DNA of 64,000 nt. It comes from Multifurca ochricompacta. Taxonomy: Eukaryota > Basidiomycota > Agaricomycetes > Russulales > Russulaceae. The stretch's first letter is position 1. Each line of letters begins with the position of its first letter. Under the pieces are notes generated by a model. That model worked only from the letters and a program-made list of their open reading frames with translations, searched no databases and had not been told where the DNA came from. The translations under genes and the position numbers were made by a program. The stretch lies in contig WTXG01000102.1 in NCBI GenBank assembly GCA_022496185.1, positions 62,001 to 126,000 on the forward strand. Reading direction: 5' to 3'. This document shows positions 10,714-21,700 of the stretch, in pieces.

Positions 10714-12221
10714 GTGGCTTCCAGCCGCAGTCAGACCCTCTTTAAAGAAGAACTCATCGAACGCAGAGACGAGAATAATCTTTCACAACAAGTACTTGGC
10801 TCTGCCGCTTGGAAAGACTTTGAATCCGAGTTTGGATACTACGTCTATCACGACGGAAGATACCAACCGGTAGAATACGACGATGAGAGAAGAGTTTGGT
10901 ACCGTATCCGATACTCGGACAGTCGAAACTCGTGGGTCACTACAGGACCTGCTCCGCCTGAATTTGGATTAGGGCCGTGGAGAGAAAATCCCCCAGCCAT
11001 TGTTACGGACTCTGAGCCAGAAGAGTACGTAGAAGAAAATAGCGAAGAAGCACTGGTATTAGCGTCGACTACAGCCCCAGTTGCACCCGGAGTTGTCACA
11101 ATCAGAGCTCCTGCTTTGACAACCCCCCAGATTTCCATACAGTCCACAGACACCGTCACCCCGTTTTACCAAAACATGTCCACGATCGCCGCCCAGCTCC
11201 CAGACCCAGCTCCTCCTCTGCCACCACCAGCCATGCAGCCACCGAATATTCCCCCACCATCAGGACGCCTGTCAGGTGTATTGCCACAACGTTTACAGGG
11301 ATCGATCGCAAAGCAAAAAGTTTATGTTGGAGTTTACCACGTTCAAAAACTTCAACCATGACGTTCCCCAAATTATTAATCCTTTCCAATGTGCCAACCT
11401 CTTCCTTTCACTAATCCGAGGGGAGGCTGTGACGATTGGACCATGGAGCAGCTGGAGTGGATGAACGAGCAAATTGAAAGTGGGCGTCGCACCACTAGTG
11501 AGGGGCTTTGGGAAACCATTGCCCAGCGGTTTAAAGATGCATACACGGATGGGCAGGCCAAGCAGAAGGCGGCCCGGGAATTGAAGGCTCTGAAGATGGA
11601 GAAAGGAGAACTAGATGCCTATGTGGCAAAGTTCAGAAGTTTGGCCAACAGGGCCGGTTATGACACAGATGAAGAGGCAACGTGGACCTCTTCTCCCAGG
11701 GGCTGCCTAACCCTCTGGTAAAGAACATTATCCAATTCCACCATCCCAATGACTGGGATACATGGGTCGACGCTGCCCGACGACAGCAGCAGGATTACCT
11801 CGACTTTCAGACCCGCTTTGGAGTCGACACCAGGAAGGGAAAGACCCGCGACCAATGGAAGGCCGCCTTTGGTATTAAACCCACACACACCGGTCAGAGG
11901 GATCCGAACGCAATGGATACCTCTGCGGACAGAACCAGGGCACGCGTCGCCCTTACAGAGGACGAGAGGCAGACATTGATGAAGGAAGGACGGTGCTTTT
12001 GCTGCAAAGCACAAGGGCACATGTCAAGGGAATGCCCGAAGAAGGGAGTACGTGTGGCAGAAGCAACTGTTACGCCTGTCCGCAACAACCCACCAACTGT
12101 CGACAAAAAGACGACGACAAAGGAGGAAAAGGCGCAGGAAATATGGGCCAACATGATGAAGGAGAGTGAAGAAGTGCGAGCCATCTTAGTGGAAAAGGCA
12201 TTCGCGAAGAAGGATTTTTGA
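10714..12221 (+). pseudogene. gag: Gag of Gypsy A2, frameshifted
   Basis: The N-terminal extension is fully open here from GTG 10714 (ASSRSQTL onward). It is followed by the ATG of MSTIAAQLPDP near 11176, the Gag core and a CCHC knuckle (CCCKAQGHMSRECP near 12000) ending KKDF at TGA 12219. The frame is broken near 11290 and 11300 (A-run and G-run each one shorter), near 11433 (GG to G) and near 11682. Only the last is not a simple homopolymer change. The stop overlaps the pol frame in GATTTTTGA. Confidence 0.85.
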
Positions 12222-15200
12222 CCGGCTCTACCCCATCGGCCTGGGCGCGAGCATTACATGTAACCTCTGTGTATACTAGTCGCTTCAAATCTTTGAAAAT
12301 ACCAGTGCATTTCGAGACTACACAGAGGACGGCCGACCGTGACATCCTGATTGACTCAGGAGCCACCGACAACTTTATTAGCCCACGAATGGCAAGAACC
12401 ATGGGATTAGGGATGCTGGCACTCCCTCAGGAAAAGAATATCTGGAATATTGATGGAACTGCCAACCGAGCGGGAAAGATCACACATTATACGGACCTTA
12501 GTGTCCAAGTAGGGGAAAAAACGAAGATCATACGCTTCCTGGTCACCAACCTTGGTGAAGAGGATTTGGTTTTAGGATACCCCTGGCTCGCTGCATTCGA
12601 ACCCAAGATCAACTGGAGTGATGCCACCATGGACAAAGATTCCTACCCCGTTCTTATCACATCAATGGGGTACGACTATGTGGCTCGACACTCGGCAGTG
12701 CGAAGGGTAGAAGAAGAAGAGGAAGATCCAGACCGTTGCTTCGCTACCAAAGCATCAGAACTTGCGCAGAAAGCAGTAGAAGGACAGACAGAAAGGACCT
12801 TTGAGGAGGTAGTACCCAGAGAGTACCACCGGCACTGGAAGGTGTTCTCAGAAGAGGAATCGCAACGTTTTCCTCCTGCCAGACCGTGGGATCACGCCAT
12901 TGATTTCACACCGGATACGCCAGCAGCAATCGACTGTAAAATTTACCCACTGTCCCAGGCAGAACAAGCAGCACTCACAACTTTCCTCGAGGAACATCTT
13001 GCCAAGGGGTACATTCGTCCGTCGAAATCACCATATGCGTCGCCATTCTTCTTCATCAAAAAGAAAGATGGCAAACTTCGACCTGTACAAGACTACCAAC
13101 GGATAAATGCCCATACTGTAAAGAATGCCTACCCACTACCACTCATATCAGAACTCATCGACACTATGCGGGATAAGTCCTTATTCTCCAAAATGGACGT
13201 CCGTTGGGGTTACAACAACATCCGGATCAAAGAAGGAGATCAGTGCAAGGCAGCGTTTAAGACCAACCAAGGGCTCTTTGAGCCAAACGTCATGTTCTTC
13301 GGTCTTACCAACTCGCCTGCCACCTTTCAGTCCATGATGAACCACATCTTCCGCGACCTCATTCTTACTGGCGAAGTGGTGGTGTACATGGATGACATAC
13401 TAGTGGCTACCACAGACGACCTGACTCATCATCGAAAGCGAGTACACCAGGTACTAGACATCCTACGCGAGCATGACCTATACCTTAAACCGACCAAATG
13501 CTCGTTTGAACAACAGAGCGTTGAGTATCTGGGAGTCATCCTAGAAGGAGGACACGTACGGATGGACCCGATAAAAGTACAGGGAATCCGAGAATGGCCT
13601 ATACCTACGTGTGTCAAGGATGTGCGGTCCTTCATCGGATTTTGCAACTTCTATCGACGATTTGTCAAGGGATTTTCAGGAATCGCTCAACCGCTAAATG
13701 GACTGTTGAAGAAGGATGTACCCTGGCACTGGGCAGAAGAGCATCAGCGGGCCTTTGAGCAGATCCGAGACATCGTCAGCTCAGAACCAGTCCTCTTGCA
13801 GCCGGATCTGAAGAAGCCCTTTGAACTCGAAGTCGACGCATCCCACTTTGCTAATGGAGCCGTACTAAATCAAAGAGATGAAGTGGGACTACTTCACCCA
13901 GTCGCCTTCTATTCGGAAACATTCTCACCAGCGGAACGAAACTATGATATCTGGGATAGGGAATTGCTTGCTATTGTGAAAGCGCTACGACATTGGCGAC
14001 CATATCTAGCGGGAACACCTCACAAGACCATCATTCATACCGACCACTCCAACCTACTCTATTGGAAGGAACCCCATAAAATAAGCCGACGAGTCGCTCA
14101 CGAAGTCCTGGAGCTCGAAGAATACAACTTCGAATTGAAGCACATTGCTGGAAGTCGTAATGCTCGTGCAGATGCCCTATCAAGACGACCTGATCTAAAT
14201 AATGGTACAGAGGACAACAATGATGTGACAGTACTCCCAGAGGAAATTTTCACGAGGACAGCTGTTGTCAGTCTTCACGACATGGATTTATGGGCCCAGG
14301 TGTCGCAAAACATGAATCAACAACTATGCGAAACTTGGGCAGATGCACATAATCTGAAGAAAATTGACGGCCTTTGGTGGAAGGATGGGGATCGACTCGT
14401 TGTCACCGGTGGCGACAACATTAAGAGGGGGGTGATCCATTTTCACCACGATCTCCCCTCTGCAGGACATCCCGGCATCGCTAACACCTACGCCCTTGCC
14501 AAACGAGACTACTGGTGGCCGAACATGAAGAAGGATGTAGAAGAATATGTGAAAGGATGCGCAGATTGCCAGGCCAACAAAGTGAATACACACCCACAAC
14601 CGCCGGCATTGTTCCCAATTACACCGACGACTTCGCAACCGTTCCAAACAATAGCCATGGACTTCATTGTCAAACTCCCCACCTCCAGAGGCTTCGACTC
14701 AATCCTGACCATCACCGACCATGACTGTTCAAAAGCGGCGCTGTTCATACCCTGCAATGAGTCCATTATGGCAGAAGGAGTGGCCAAGCTCTACCTAGAT
14801 CATGTTTACAGACACTATGGCCTTCCTGAAAAGATCATCTCAGACCATGACCCACGCTTCACATCCACATTCGCCAGGGCACTCTGCAGAACACTGAACA
14901 TCGCGCAAAATATCTCCACGGCATACCACCCACAGACAGACGGACAGTCGGAAAGAACAAATCAGTGGCTTGAACAGTACCTTCGATTTTGGTGCAATGG
15001 ACGACAGGACGACTGGGCGGACTGGCTCGCAACGGCAGAATTTGCACACAACTCCTGGCCTAATGGCACCACGAAACATTCCCCATTCTCACTTATCATG
15101 GGATGGACGCCTCGAGCCACATGGACCGGAAAGCCGACGAACGTCCCTTCGGCCACCCAGCGTATCAACCAATGGGAAGAGATTCGGAAATCGGCCAATG

Positions 15201-15700
15201 AGAACTTGTTGAAGGCGCAAAAGACCCTGGCAGAGAAGCCCACAAGGTTCACGCCTTATCGAACCAATGACCTGGTTTGGCTGGAAGGGAAGCACATTCA
15301 CACGTCACATCCAACAGCCAAGTTAGCGCCCCGACGTCACGGACCCTTCAAGATAACAAGGAAGCTGTCAGACGTGTCATATGAACTCAAACTCCCCCCT
15401 GCATGGCGCATTCACCCGGTCTTCCATGCCAGGTTACTCACCCCTTACAAAGAGACACCTCTGCATGGAGAAAACTTCTCGAGACCCCCACCTGACCTTA
15501 TCAATGGAGAAGAAGAGTGGGAAGTGGAACGCATTCTAGATTCCAAGCGACAAGGCCGAGGGCGCAAATTGTACTACCTAATTAAGTGGAAGGGATTCCC
15601 AGCCTCTGACAATTCGTGGGAACCCGCTGGAGATATCTCTGCCCCGGTCCTTATCGCGGAGTTCCACACCCGACACCCAGAAGCACCCAAGAACAGTTAA
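12218..15700 (+). CDS. pol: Pol of Gypsy A2: protease, RT, RNase H, integrase, chromodomain
   Basis: The best-preserved gene of the window, 1160 open codons in the -1 frame of gag. Aspartic protease: D46-S-G-A. Reverse transcriptase: Y390-M-D-D. RNase H: D540 in EVDASHF. Integrase: zinc domain from H741 with the CADC pair near 781-784, catalytic D815, D876 and E912, then a GPF module. A chromodomain (about 1100-1155, YLIKWKGFPASD...SWEP) at the C-terminus should target integration to marked chromatin, as in other chromoviruses. No ATG begins the frame; it is expected to be reached by a -1 shift from gag at the overlapping stop. SDHDPRF has His where other copies have Arg. Confidence 0.95.
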   Translation: MTGSTPSAWARALHVTSVYTSRFKSLKIPVHFETTQRTADRDILIDSGATDNFISPRMARTMGLGMLALPQEKNIWNIDGTANRAGKITHYTDLSVQVGEKTKIIRFLVTNLGEEDLVLGYPWLAAFEPKINWSDATMDKDSYPVLITSMGYDYVARHSAVRRVEEEEEDPDRCFATKASELAQKAVEGQTERTFEEVVPREYHRHWKVFSEEESQRFPPARPWDHAIDFTPDTPAAIDCKIYPLSQAEQAALTTFLEEHLAKGYIRPSKSPYASPFFFIKKKDGKLRPVQDYQRINAHTVKNAYPLPLISELIDTMRDKSLFSKMDVRWGYNNIRIKEGDQCKAAFKTNQGLFEPNVMFFGLTNSPATFQSMMNHIFRDLILTGEVVVYMDDILVATTDDLTHHRKRVHQVLDILREHDLYLKPTKCSFEQQSVEYLGVILEGGHVRMDPIKVQGIREWPIPTCVKDVRSFIGFCNFYRRFVKGFSGIAQPLNGLLKKDVPWHWAEEHQRAFEQIRDIVSSEPVLLQPDLKKPFELEVDASHFANGAVLNQRDEVGLLHPVAFYSETFSPAERNYDIWDRELLAIVKALRHWRPYLAGTPHKTIIHTDHSNLLYWKEPHKISRRVAHEVLELEEYNFELKHIAGSRNARADALSRRPDLNNGTEDNNDVTVLPEEIFTRTAVVSLHDMDLWAQVSQNMNQQLCETWADAHNLKKIDGLWWKDGDRLVVTGGDNIKRGVIHFHHDLPSAGHPGIANTYALAKRDYWWPNMKKDVEEYVKGCADCQANKVNTHPQPPALFPITPTTSQPFQTIAMDFIVKLPTSRGFDSILTITDHDCSKAALFIPCNESIMAEGVAKLYLDHVYRHYGLPEKIISDHDPRFTSTFARALCRTLNIAQNISTAYHPQTDGQSERTNQWLEQYLRFWCNGRQDDWADWLATAEFAHNSWPNGTTKHSPFSLIMGWTPRATWTGKPTNVPSATQRINQWEEIRKSANENLLKAQKTLAEKPTRFTPYRTNDLVWLEGKHIHTSHPTAKLAPRRHGPFKITRKLSDVSYELKLPPAWRIHPVFHARLLTPYKETPLHGENFSRPPPDLINGEEEWEVERILDSKRQGRGRKLYYLIKWKGFPASDNSWEPAGDISAPVLIAEFHTRHPEAPKNS

Positions 15701-15736
15701 AAGGATAGCCCCAGACTCTCTCAAATCCCCCAGTAT

Positions 15737-16968
15737 ATGCTACCCCAGCGAATTACTACCACAGAACAATCTATCATGTCTTTCATTGCCGCCTCTGCCG
15801 CCATCGACGCTTTCGCCTCCCCGATGACTGTTGTCGAGAACTTCCCGTCCGCTCACCCATCCACTCGTCCCTCCTCCCCCATCGACTATGAAGCTGCAGA
15901 AGCCCGCGTCAAGAACCAGTCCCCAAACCCGAACGACGACTTCACCCACTGTGAAGAACCCCACCCCAACGACCTGCTCAACGGGGAGATCGATGACGAA
16001 GCTCCCGAATTCCCCTTCATCCCTAACAACCCCAACTCATCCATGTATTTCCCTCTAGAGATCACAATGGCCGACGGTTCCAAAGCCATTGCAAAATATA
16101 TCTACTACACCAACGGAGGGATGGATGTGGCAGGATGCATGAGGAAGGATGGACCGGTTTACGGGGCTCCCGTTTATCTGGAAGAAAGGTACACGGGTCG
16201 ACTGCACCATACGCTGACCGATGAGCAGCTGGGCCATCTTGCCGCGGAGGACTGCCGCGCCTTCGCAATCGAAGAGGTGATAAATGACATGAGGCTCCCA
16301 CGCCTGAAGGCGGAAGTCATGAGACTGCGGAAGAGTATCACCCTACGGAGAACACTGAGCCAGCAGTATAAGGAGCACGCGAAGATGATGGCGAGGCTGA
16401 CGAATGGAATGTTCCAGTTGGAACAGGAGATTGTCGAGATTAGGAAGAGGTTGGAGGCGGGGATGCGTATCAGACGATCGCTGAAAGGTACGCCGACACC
16501 TATGCACGACCTCTCCCTCCTCGGACACTGGGGGCGGCCCCGACGCTGCTGCCAAGTCGGCTTGAGATGCCACGATTGCACGAGAACCCCCGCGGAGAGA
16601 CTTGCTGGCGTTGCGACAGCAGGTACCACATCAGCTGGAACTGCCCGCTTAATCGCAAATGGTGTCGCCACTGCCGTAGCAATCTCCACTGGAGCCGACA
16701 CTGTATCTTCCGACGAGTAGGGGTGGCCCCGACGATCACCAACCCATCAGGCTGGTGCGGCAAGTGTCTTCGTCACAACGCTGGGCATAAAGAGATCGAC
16801 TGCCCAGTCTACGATTTGTGCCGCGCGTGTGGCCAGCGCGGTCCGTATGGCTTCCTCCGCACCCACGCATGCCCACAGGAGATGGAAACATATCAGATGG
16901 ACGATCGTAATGTAGCCGATGACTACTTGGAGCTGGTGCAGGATGATGACGGTACGAGTCGTTTCTAG
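15737..16968 (+). pseudogene. ORF3 of Gypsy A2, four-zinc-cluster protein, one frameshift
   Basis: The frame starts 36 nt after the pol stop (MLPQRITTT, then MSFIAAS). It carries the acidic N-terminal part, the YYTNGGMDVAGC block, the coiled-coil region and, after a one-base loss near 16462 (G-run), the clusters starting CWRC, CRHC, CGKC and CRAC. It ends DDDGTSRF at TAG, as in A1, A3 and A6. Restoring one base gives 411 codons. The identical ending and nearly constant length in four copies show that the gene was under constraint. The role is unknown. Confidence 0.8.
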
Positions 16969-16999
16969 CCGGGACTGCTAGAACCAGAAGAGGGGGTGA

Positions 17000-17576
17000 T
17001 GTTACGAACCCCGTCACTCCCAGTCTTTTTCTTCTTACCCAATGATAACCCCTCCCTGCCACCTACGCTTCACTACCAGATCACGTCTCCATCGTGGGAT
17101 CCGTCACATGCCCTTCGTCCATCCCCGTGACCCCTTTGTTTATGTGTGTTTACTTACTGGTTTCTTCGCTTATCGCTTATCTCCTTATCGTATGACCGGA
17201 CACTTACTTAATTCCCTATCAGTAGAAGCCAGGCTTTACGCCCTCCGCTTTCAGATATTTGGGCTCACTTGACTCCGTATCTTTATCTCGTAGACGCCCA
17301 CTGCCTTACGTATATAAGTCCACTGTAGCTACCCTGTAGACCTCAGACTCGACTTATTGAATACATCGGTGCTTGTCTTCTGGACACCCCTTTGAAAGCC
17401 TTGACTTGATCATCTCGGTACTTCTGGTACCTTCCGCTCAACAGTGTCTTAGAGTACAGCCTCTTTGACTCTGACTCCTCCCGTTTAAACTCCAAGGGGT
17501 CTTATTGGTCCCTTATCTGACTACGAACGAACGCTGTCACACAAGTCGTGTGGAACGTCCCGCACCGGACGTAACA
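17000..17576 (+). repeat. 3' LTR of Gypsy A2
   Basis: A 577-bp LTR directly preceded by the purine tract AGAAGAGGGGGTGA. It is almost identical to 10120-10694 and is followed by the duplication GCATG. Confidence 0.93.
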
Positions 17577-17581
17577 GCATG

Positions 17582-18046
17582 GGTAGTCACTCCCATGACA
17601 CTTGGGCTCGATACAAGTAGGCTTGAACTACTATAGTATATACACAGTAGCTAGAGGGTTTTGTCTCTGGGCAGAAGTACCCGCTGCTTTCATTGGGGGT
17701 TCACCCCAACCAGAGGAAACCCAATAGTCTACTATAGTCATGGCCCCAATCATCTAGGGCTTAATCATGGACTCCACCACCAGCACTAGAGGAAGGGCTC
17801 TATACCCTTTGTCTCTAGTGGAACTTGTGGTTGGCTCCTCCATGACATGACTCCCCATCTATTTACACAATGTCCCCCTGATGTGGGCTTAGGACTTGTT
17901 GTAGATGGTGCTAGACAGCTTACTATACTACTTAGAAGTCGCACATCAGAGGCAGGACTTCTTTAAGTTCTGAAGCATAGTGCCACAGAGTGGACAGGCC
18001 CTCTTAAATGAGACCTGGACAACTGGTTCTAATTGCTCCTTGGAAC
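17582..18046 (+). other. Copia K2 leader, second piece
   Basis: A noncoding leader that matches the reverse complement of 24388-24850. It ends TTGGAAC, where Copia K1 is inserted; the leader resumes with GGAACCAGGATCAA at 25777, just before the K2 gag. Confidence 0.82.
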
Positions 18047-18539
18047 TGAAGAACAGGCATGTGCACGCAGTGATACTGACTGTGGTTAGCATGTGAGGCT
18101 AGAAACAAGTTATACTTCAGAGGTGAAGAAAACTCTGTATTACTATACTACATACCTAGAAACAAGTTATCTACAAGAGACAGTTAGTTATAGGTAAGGT
18201 AGTAAGTAGTGAGACTGGGACTTACACTTCAGAGGTGAAGAAAACTCTGAAGTGTAAAAGACGAAACAGACACCCTTATATACTACTCAAGGGATGGTCT
18301 GTGCGCAATGGAATGTGCTAGAATATCTACTGAGGGGTAAAGGCCATTGGCCAGTGAGATATCACATGCTACACAGGATTACTAAGGTACATCAGTCAGC
18401 TGCTGCGCATCGCGAGAAAGAAAGTAATAATGATATGGTAAAAAGTCCAAAACTCCGAATCAATATCTAATCTAGTCTTGCACAGCTTAGACCCTAACCC
18501 AGATGCCTGAAGCACCTCAAGACACATGCCGTGTCAACA
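18047..18539 (-). repeat. 3' LTR of Copia K1
   Basis: Nearly identical to 25286-25776. Both hold a short inverted pair: the segment CTTCAGAGGTGAAGAAAACT, which is itself a near-palindrome, occurs twice about 100 nt apart. A TATA box (TATATAAGGGTG on the minus strand) lies near 18265. The purine tract CATGGAGGGA precedes the LTR on the minus strand. Confidence 0.9.
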
Positions 18540-18745
18540 TCCCTCCATGATTAAGGCATCAGGTCAAAATGAGTTAAATGAGCACATCGCCAGTTAAGAG
18601 GCATGAGAGTGAGTTGACGAGAGGAGAGAAGTGATCTGAAGTGTGTTATGCAAACTGAAACGCGTTCAGTTACACACCTCTTGTGTCACTCTCGAGGTCA
18701 ACAACATGGACACTTCTTGTGTCACATTCAAGGTCAAGAATGTAC

Positions 18746-21700
18746 TCATATAAGTCCAAGTTTAGTAACCATGTTCTCATGTGATGCTCTTGGTAGAGAC
18801 TTTGTGAAGCCATCTGCCAGCATTTCACCAGTGGGAGTTCGCACTAATTTGATTAGATGCGATTCAACATACTCCCTGATTGCATGGTACTTTATTGGTA
18901 TGTGTTTTGACCGCCTTCCTGTGACAGGGTTTAATGCCAAGTCTACAGCACCCTTATTGTCACAATGGAGTTGTATGGGTGAAGTGACTTCATATCCCAA
19001 TTCCTCCATAAACGTCCTATACCACACAGCCTGATTAGAAGCCTCAGCTAGGCTCATGTATTCAGCTTCTGTGGTGGACTGTGCTACCATCTTTTGCTTT
19101 CTAGAGCATCAGGAAATGGCTCCATTTGCAAGCATATAGACGTAACCTGAAGTGGAGTGGCAGTCCTCTTGATCTCCCCATGAGGAATCTGCAAAGCCAT
19201 GAAGGCCACTCTCTTCATTCCCTCCAGAATATCGCACCCTGTAGTTCATAGTAGTATTTAAGTACTTTAGAACATACTTTACTAGGCGCAGATGATGTTG
19301 TGAAGGATTGGAAGCATATTGACTAAGGCGTGCAACAGCAAAGCTAATGTCAGGTCTGCTTCCAATTTGCACCCATAGCAGTGACCCCATTAACTGTTGG
19401 TACTTCTTTATTTCTGAAGTAGATGCCTGGCCTTCAAACTTGACCAGATGTGCATCTGCACCGGCTGGTAGGGGAGTGTATACAGGATTGGAATCCCTCA
19501 TCCCAAACTTCTCAAGGATAGACAAAACATAAGCTGCCTGATCAATTTCCAGCGTCTTGTTAGGACGATCTCTGGTGATGTTAACACCGAGATATGACTG
19601 GATTTCTCCCAGGTCAGTCATCTCGTATCGGCTAGATAGAGATTCCTTCAGCCATGTTATCTTATCTTTTGAAGATCCAAGTATAGTGATGTCATCAACA
19701 TAAAGAATGATGAAAAGTGAATCATCCCCCCCATTGTGATGATACACATATACTCCTGCATCAGAGTACGTCCGAGTGAAGCCCAGTTCATTAAGAACTG
19801 CATGAAACTGAAGATTCCATGCCCGGGAGGCTTGTTTGAGGCCATATAATGCCTTTTGCAGCCTACAAACTTTGGACTCTTGTCCAGCAATGATGAAACC
19901 AACAGGTTGCTCCATATAAATCTCCTCATCCAGATTGCCATGAAGGAATGCCGATTTGACATCCATCTGGTGGATTTCCCAATCTTCTAGCGCAGCTAAT
20001 GCTAGTAATAAACGAAGTGATTCAAATCTGGTGACTGGGGAGAATGTTTCATCAAAGTCCACTCCTTCTATTTGAGTGAAACCTTTTGCCACAAGCCTGG
20101 CATGAAACCGTCCATCTGGTTTCAGCTTAAAAACCCATTTGGATTTGACTGCCTTTCTTCCTTCAGGAAGATCCTCAAGGCGCCACACATTTAACTTTTT
20201 TAAAGCATCTATTTCATATTGACATGCTTCAAGCCACTCAGTGGCATTATCAGACTGCATTGCCTCCTGAAAGGTCAGGGGGTCTCTATAAGAGACACTA
20301 GCGGCATTTAGCAACTCCATGATCCCAAGTCTGGATGAACCTTGCACAAACTCTGCATTATCCTCATTATAAAAGCGAGGATTCAGACGACGTGAATGTT
20401 TTGGCATAACAGTATCAAGATCTAGATCTTCCTGTATAGCCACTGACCATCGTTCAGAGCGTGGACTTTCCCTAGTAAAAACTGGTTGGGCAAGTCTGCC
20501 TTTAGTCTTTTTTGTCGACTTTCTTACGGCACGAGTTCTGGCAGGGAGTTGGGAGGGTTCCATTATTTGGGATGATGGTGTCTGATAAATGGTGTCTGTG
20601 TGTGTGTCTACTTCATTATCAGGTGTGGTAGGCTCAGGATTTATTTGAGGAGGCTCCACTACCTCCTGTTCCTCAACCTTGGTATCCTTATACTCAGGAT
20701 CCTGAGGAACTGTGGCTATTGCTGGTGGGGTTGGACAGACCCTCCTTCTATTGGAACAACTTGTTCCTTTCCTTTATCTCTGTTGTCCACTACAGAGTGG
20801 GATGGGAAGGACTCTTCATTAAACGTCACATCTCTGGACGAAACAAAGGACCAGGTATGTCTATCCCATAGAATGTAGCCTTTGCTGTTTGGCTCATACC
20901 CAACAAAGACAGCTTTTTTGGCCTTAGGGTCCAATTTTTGCCTCTTGTTTTCTGGAACATGATAATATGCTTCACAACCGAAGACTTTAAAATAAGAGAC
21001 ATCTGGTATGTCCCCAACCAGAAGCTCTAGCGGTGTCCTCCACTTGTTGAATGGATGGGAGTTCTGTTATATATGTGACATGCTGTAGAAACAGTGCACT
21101 CCCAAAAGCCAAGAGAAAGCCCAGCATGATGAAGCATACTGGTGGCTTTTTCCATTATTGTTCTATTGAACCTTTCAGCTCTTCCATTCTGTTGTGGGGA
21201 ATAGGCATCGTAAGCTTATGCTCTATGCCAGCCTCACTTAGCAAGGATTTCAGCTCATTATTTACATATTTGCCACCACAGTCTGTGTGTAAGGTCTTTA
21301 TTTTATTATTTGTTTTATTTTCTAGGAATGCCTTAACACTTGCAAAGACCGATTTGAAGTAGTGTTTTGCCTTCATTGGAACAACTATAGCACTACGGCT
21401 AAAGTCATCTATGAAAGTGGCGAAATATAAATCCCTTGTATTGAGGTACATTGGAGTGGACCAACTAGTCACTATGAATGACCTCCAAGGGTGCTGAAGC
21501 CCGCTTGTGAGAGGGAGGGAAAGGAAGGCGATGGGATTTTCCCATTTCACAGCCATGACAAGGCTTTACTTCCTCTGGCTATTTTTAAACTGAGACCTTT
21601 ACGGCCTCAGGAGCATATCTTTTTAGGGCTTGTTTAGACATATGACCCATTCTAAGATGCCAGGTATCAAGGCTGGTTGATGCAGTATTCAGGGCAGCGG

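Larger units (their letters stand above)
10120..17576 (+). mobile_element. Gypsy A2, full-length Ty3/Gypsy chromovirus
   Basis: A 7457-bp element between perfect duplications GCATG (10115-10119 and 17577-17581). Its LTRs are 575 and 577 bp and differ by two homopolymer length changes and about one substitution. Pol is a single open frame of 1160 codons; gag and ORF3 are broken only by one-base losses, mostly in homopolymers. It is a young insertion in the leader of Copia K2. Confidence 0.95.

Noticed and set aside
12218..12220. TTG as a true start codon of pol
   Set aside because: Fungal elements express Pol through gag; the codon is simply where the -1 frame passes the gag stop, and in A1 it is TTA.
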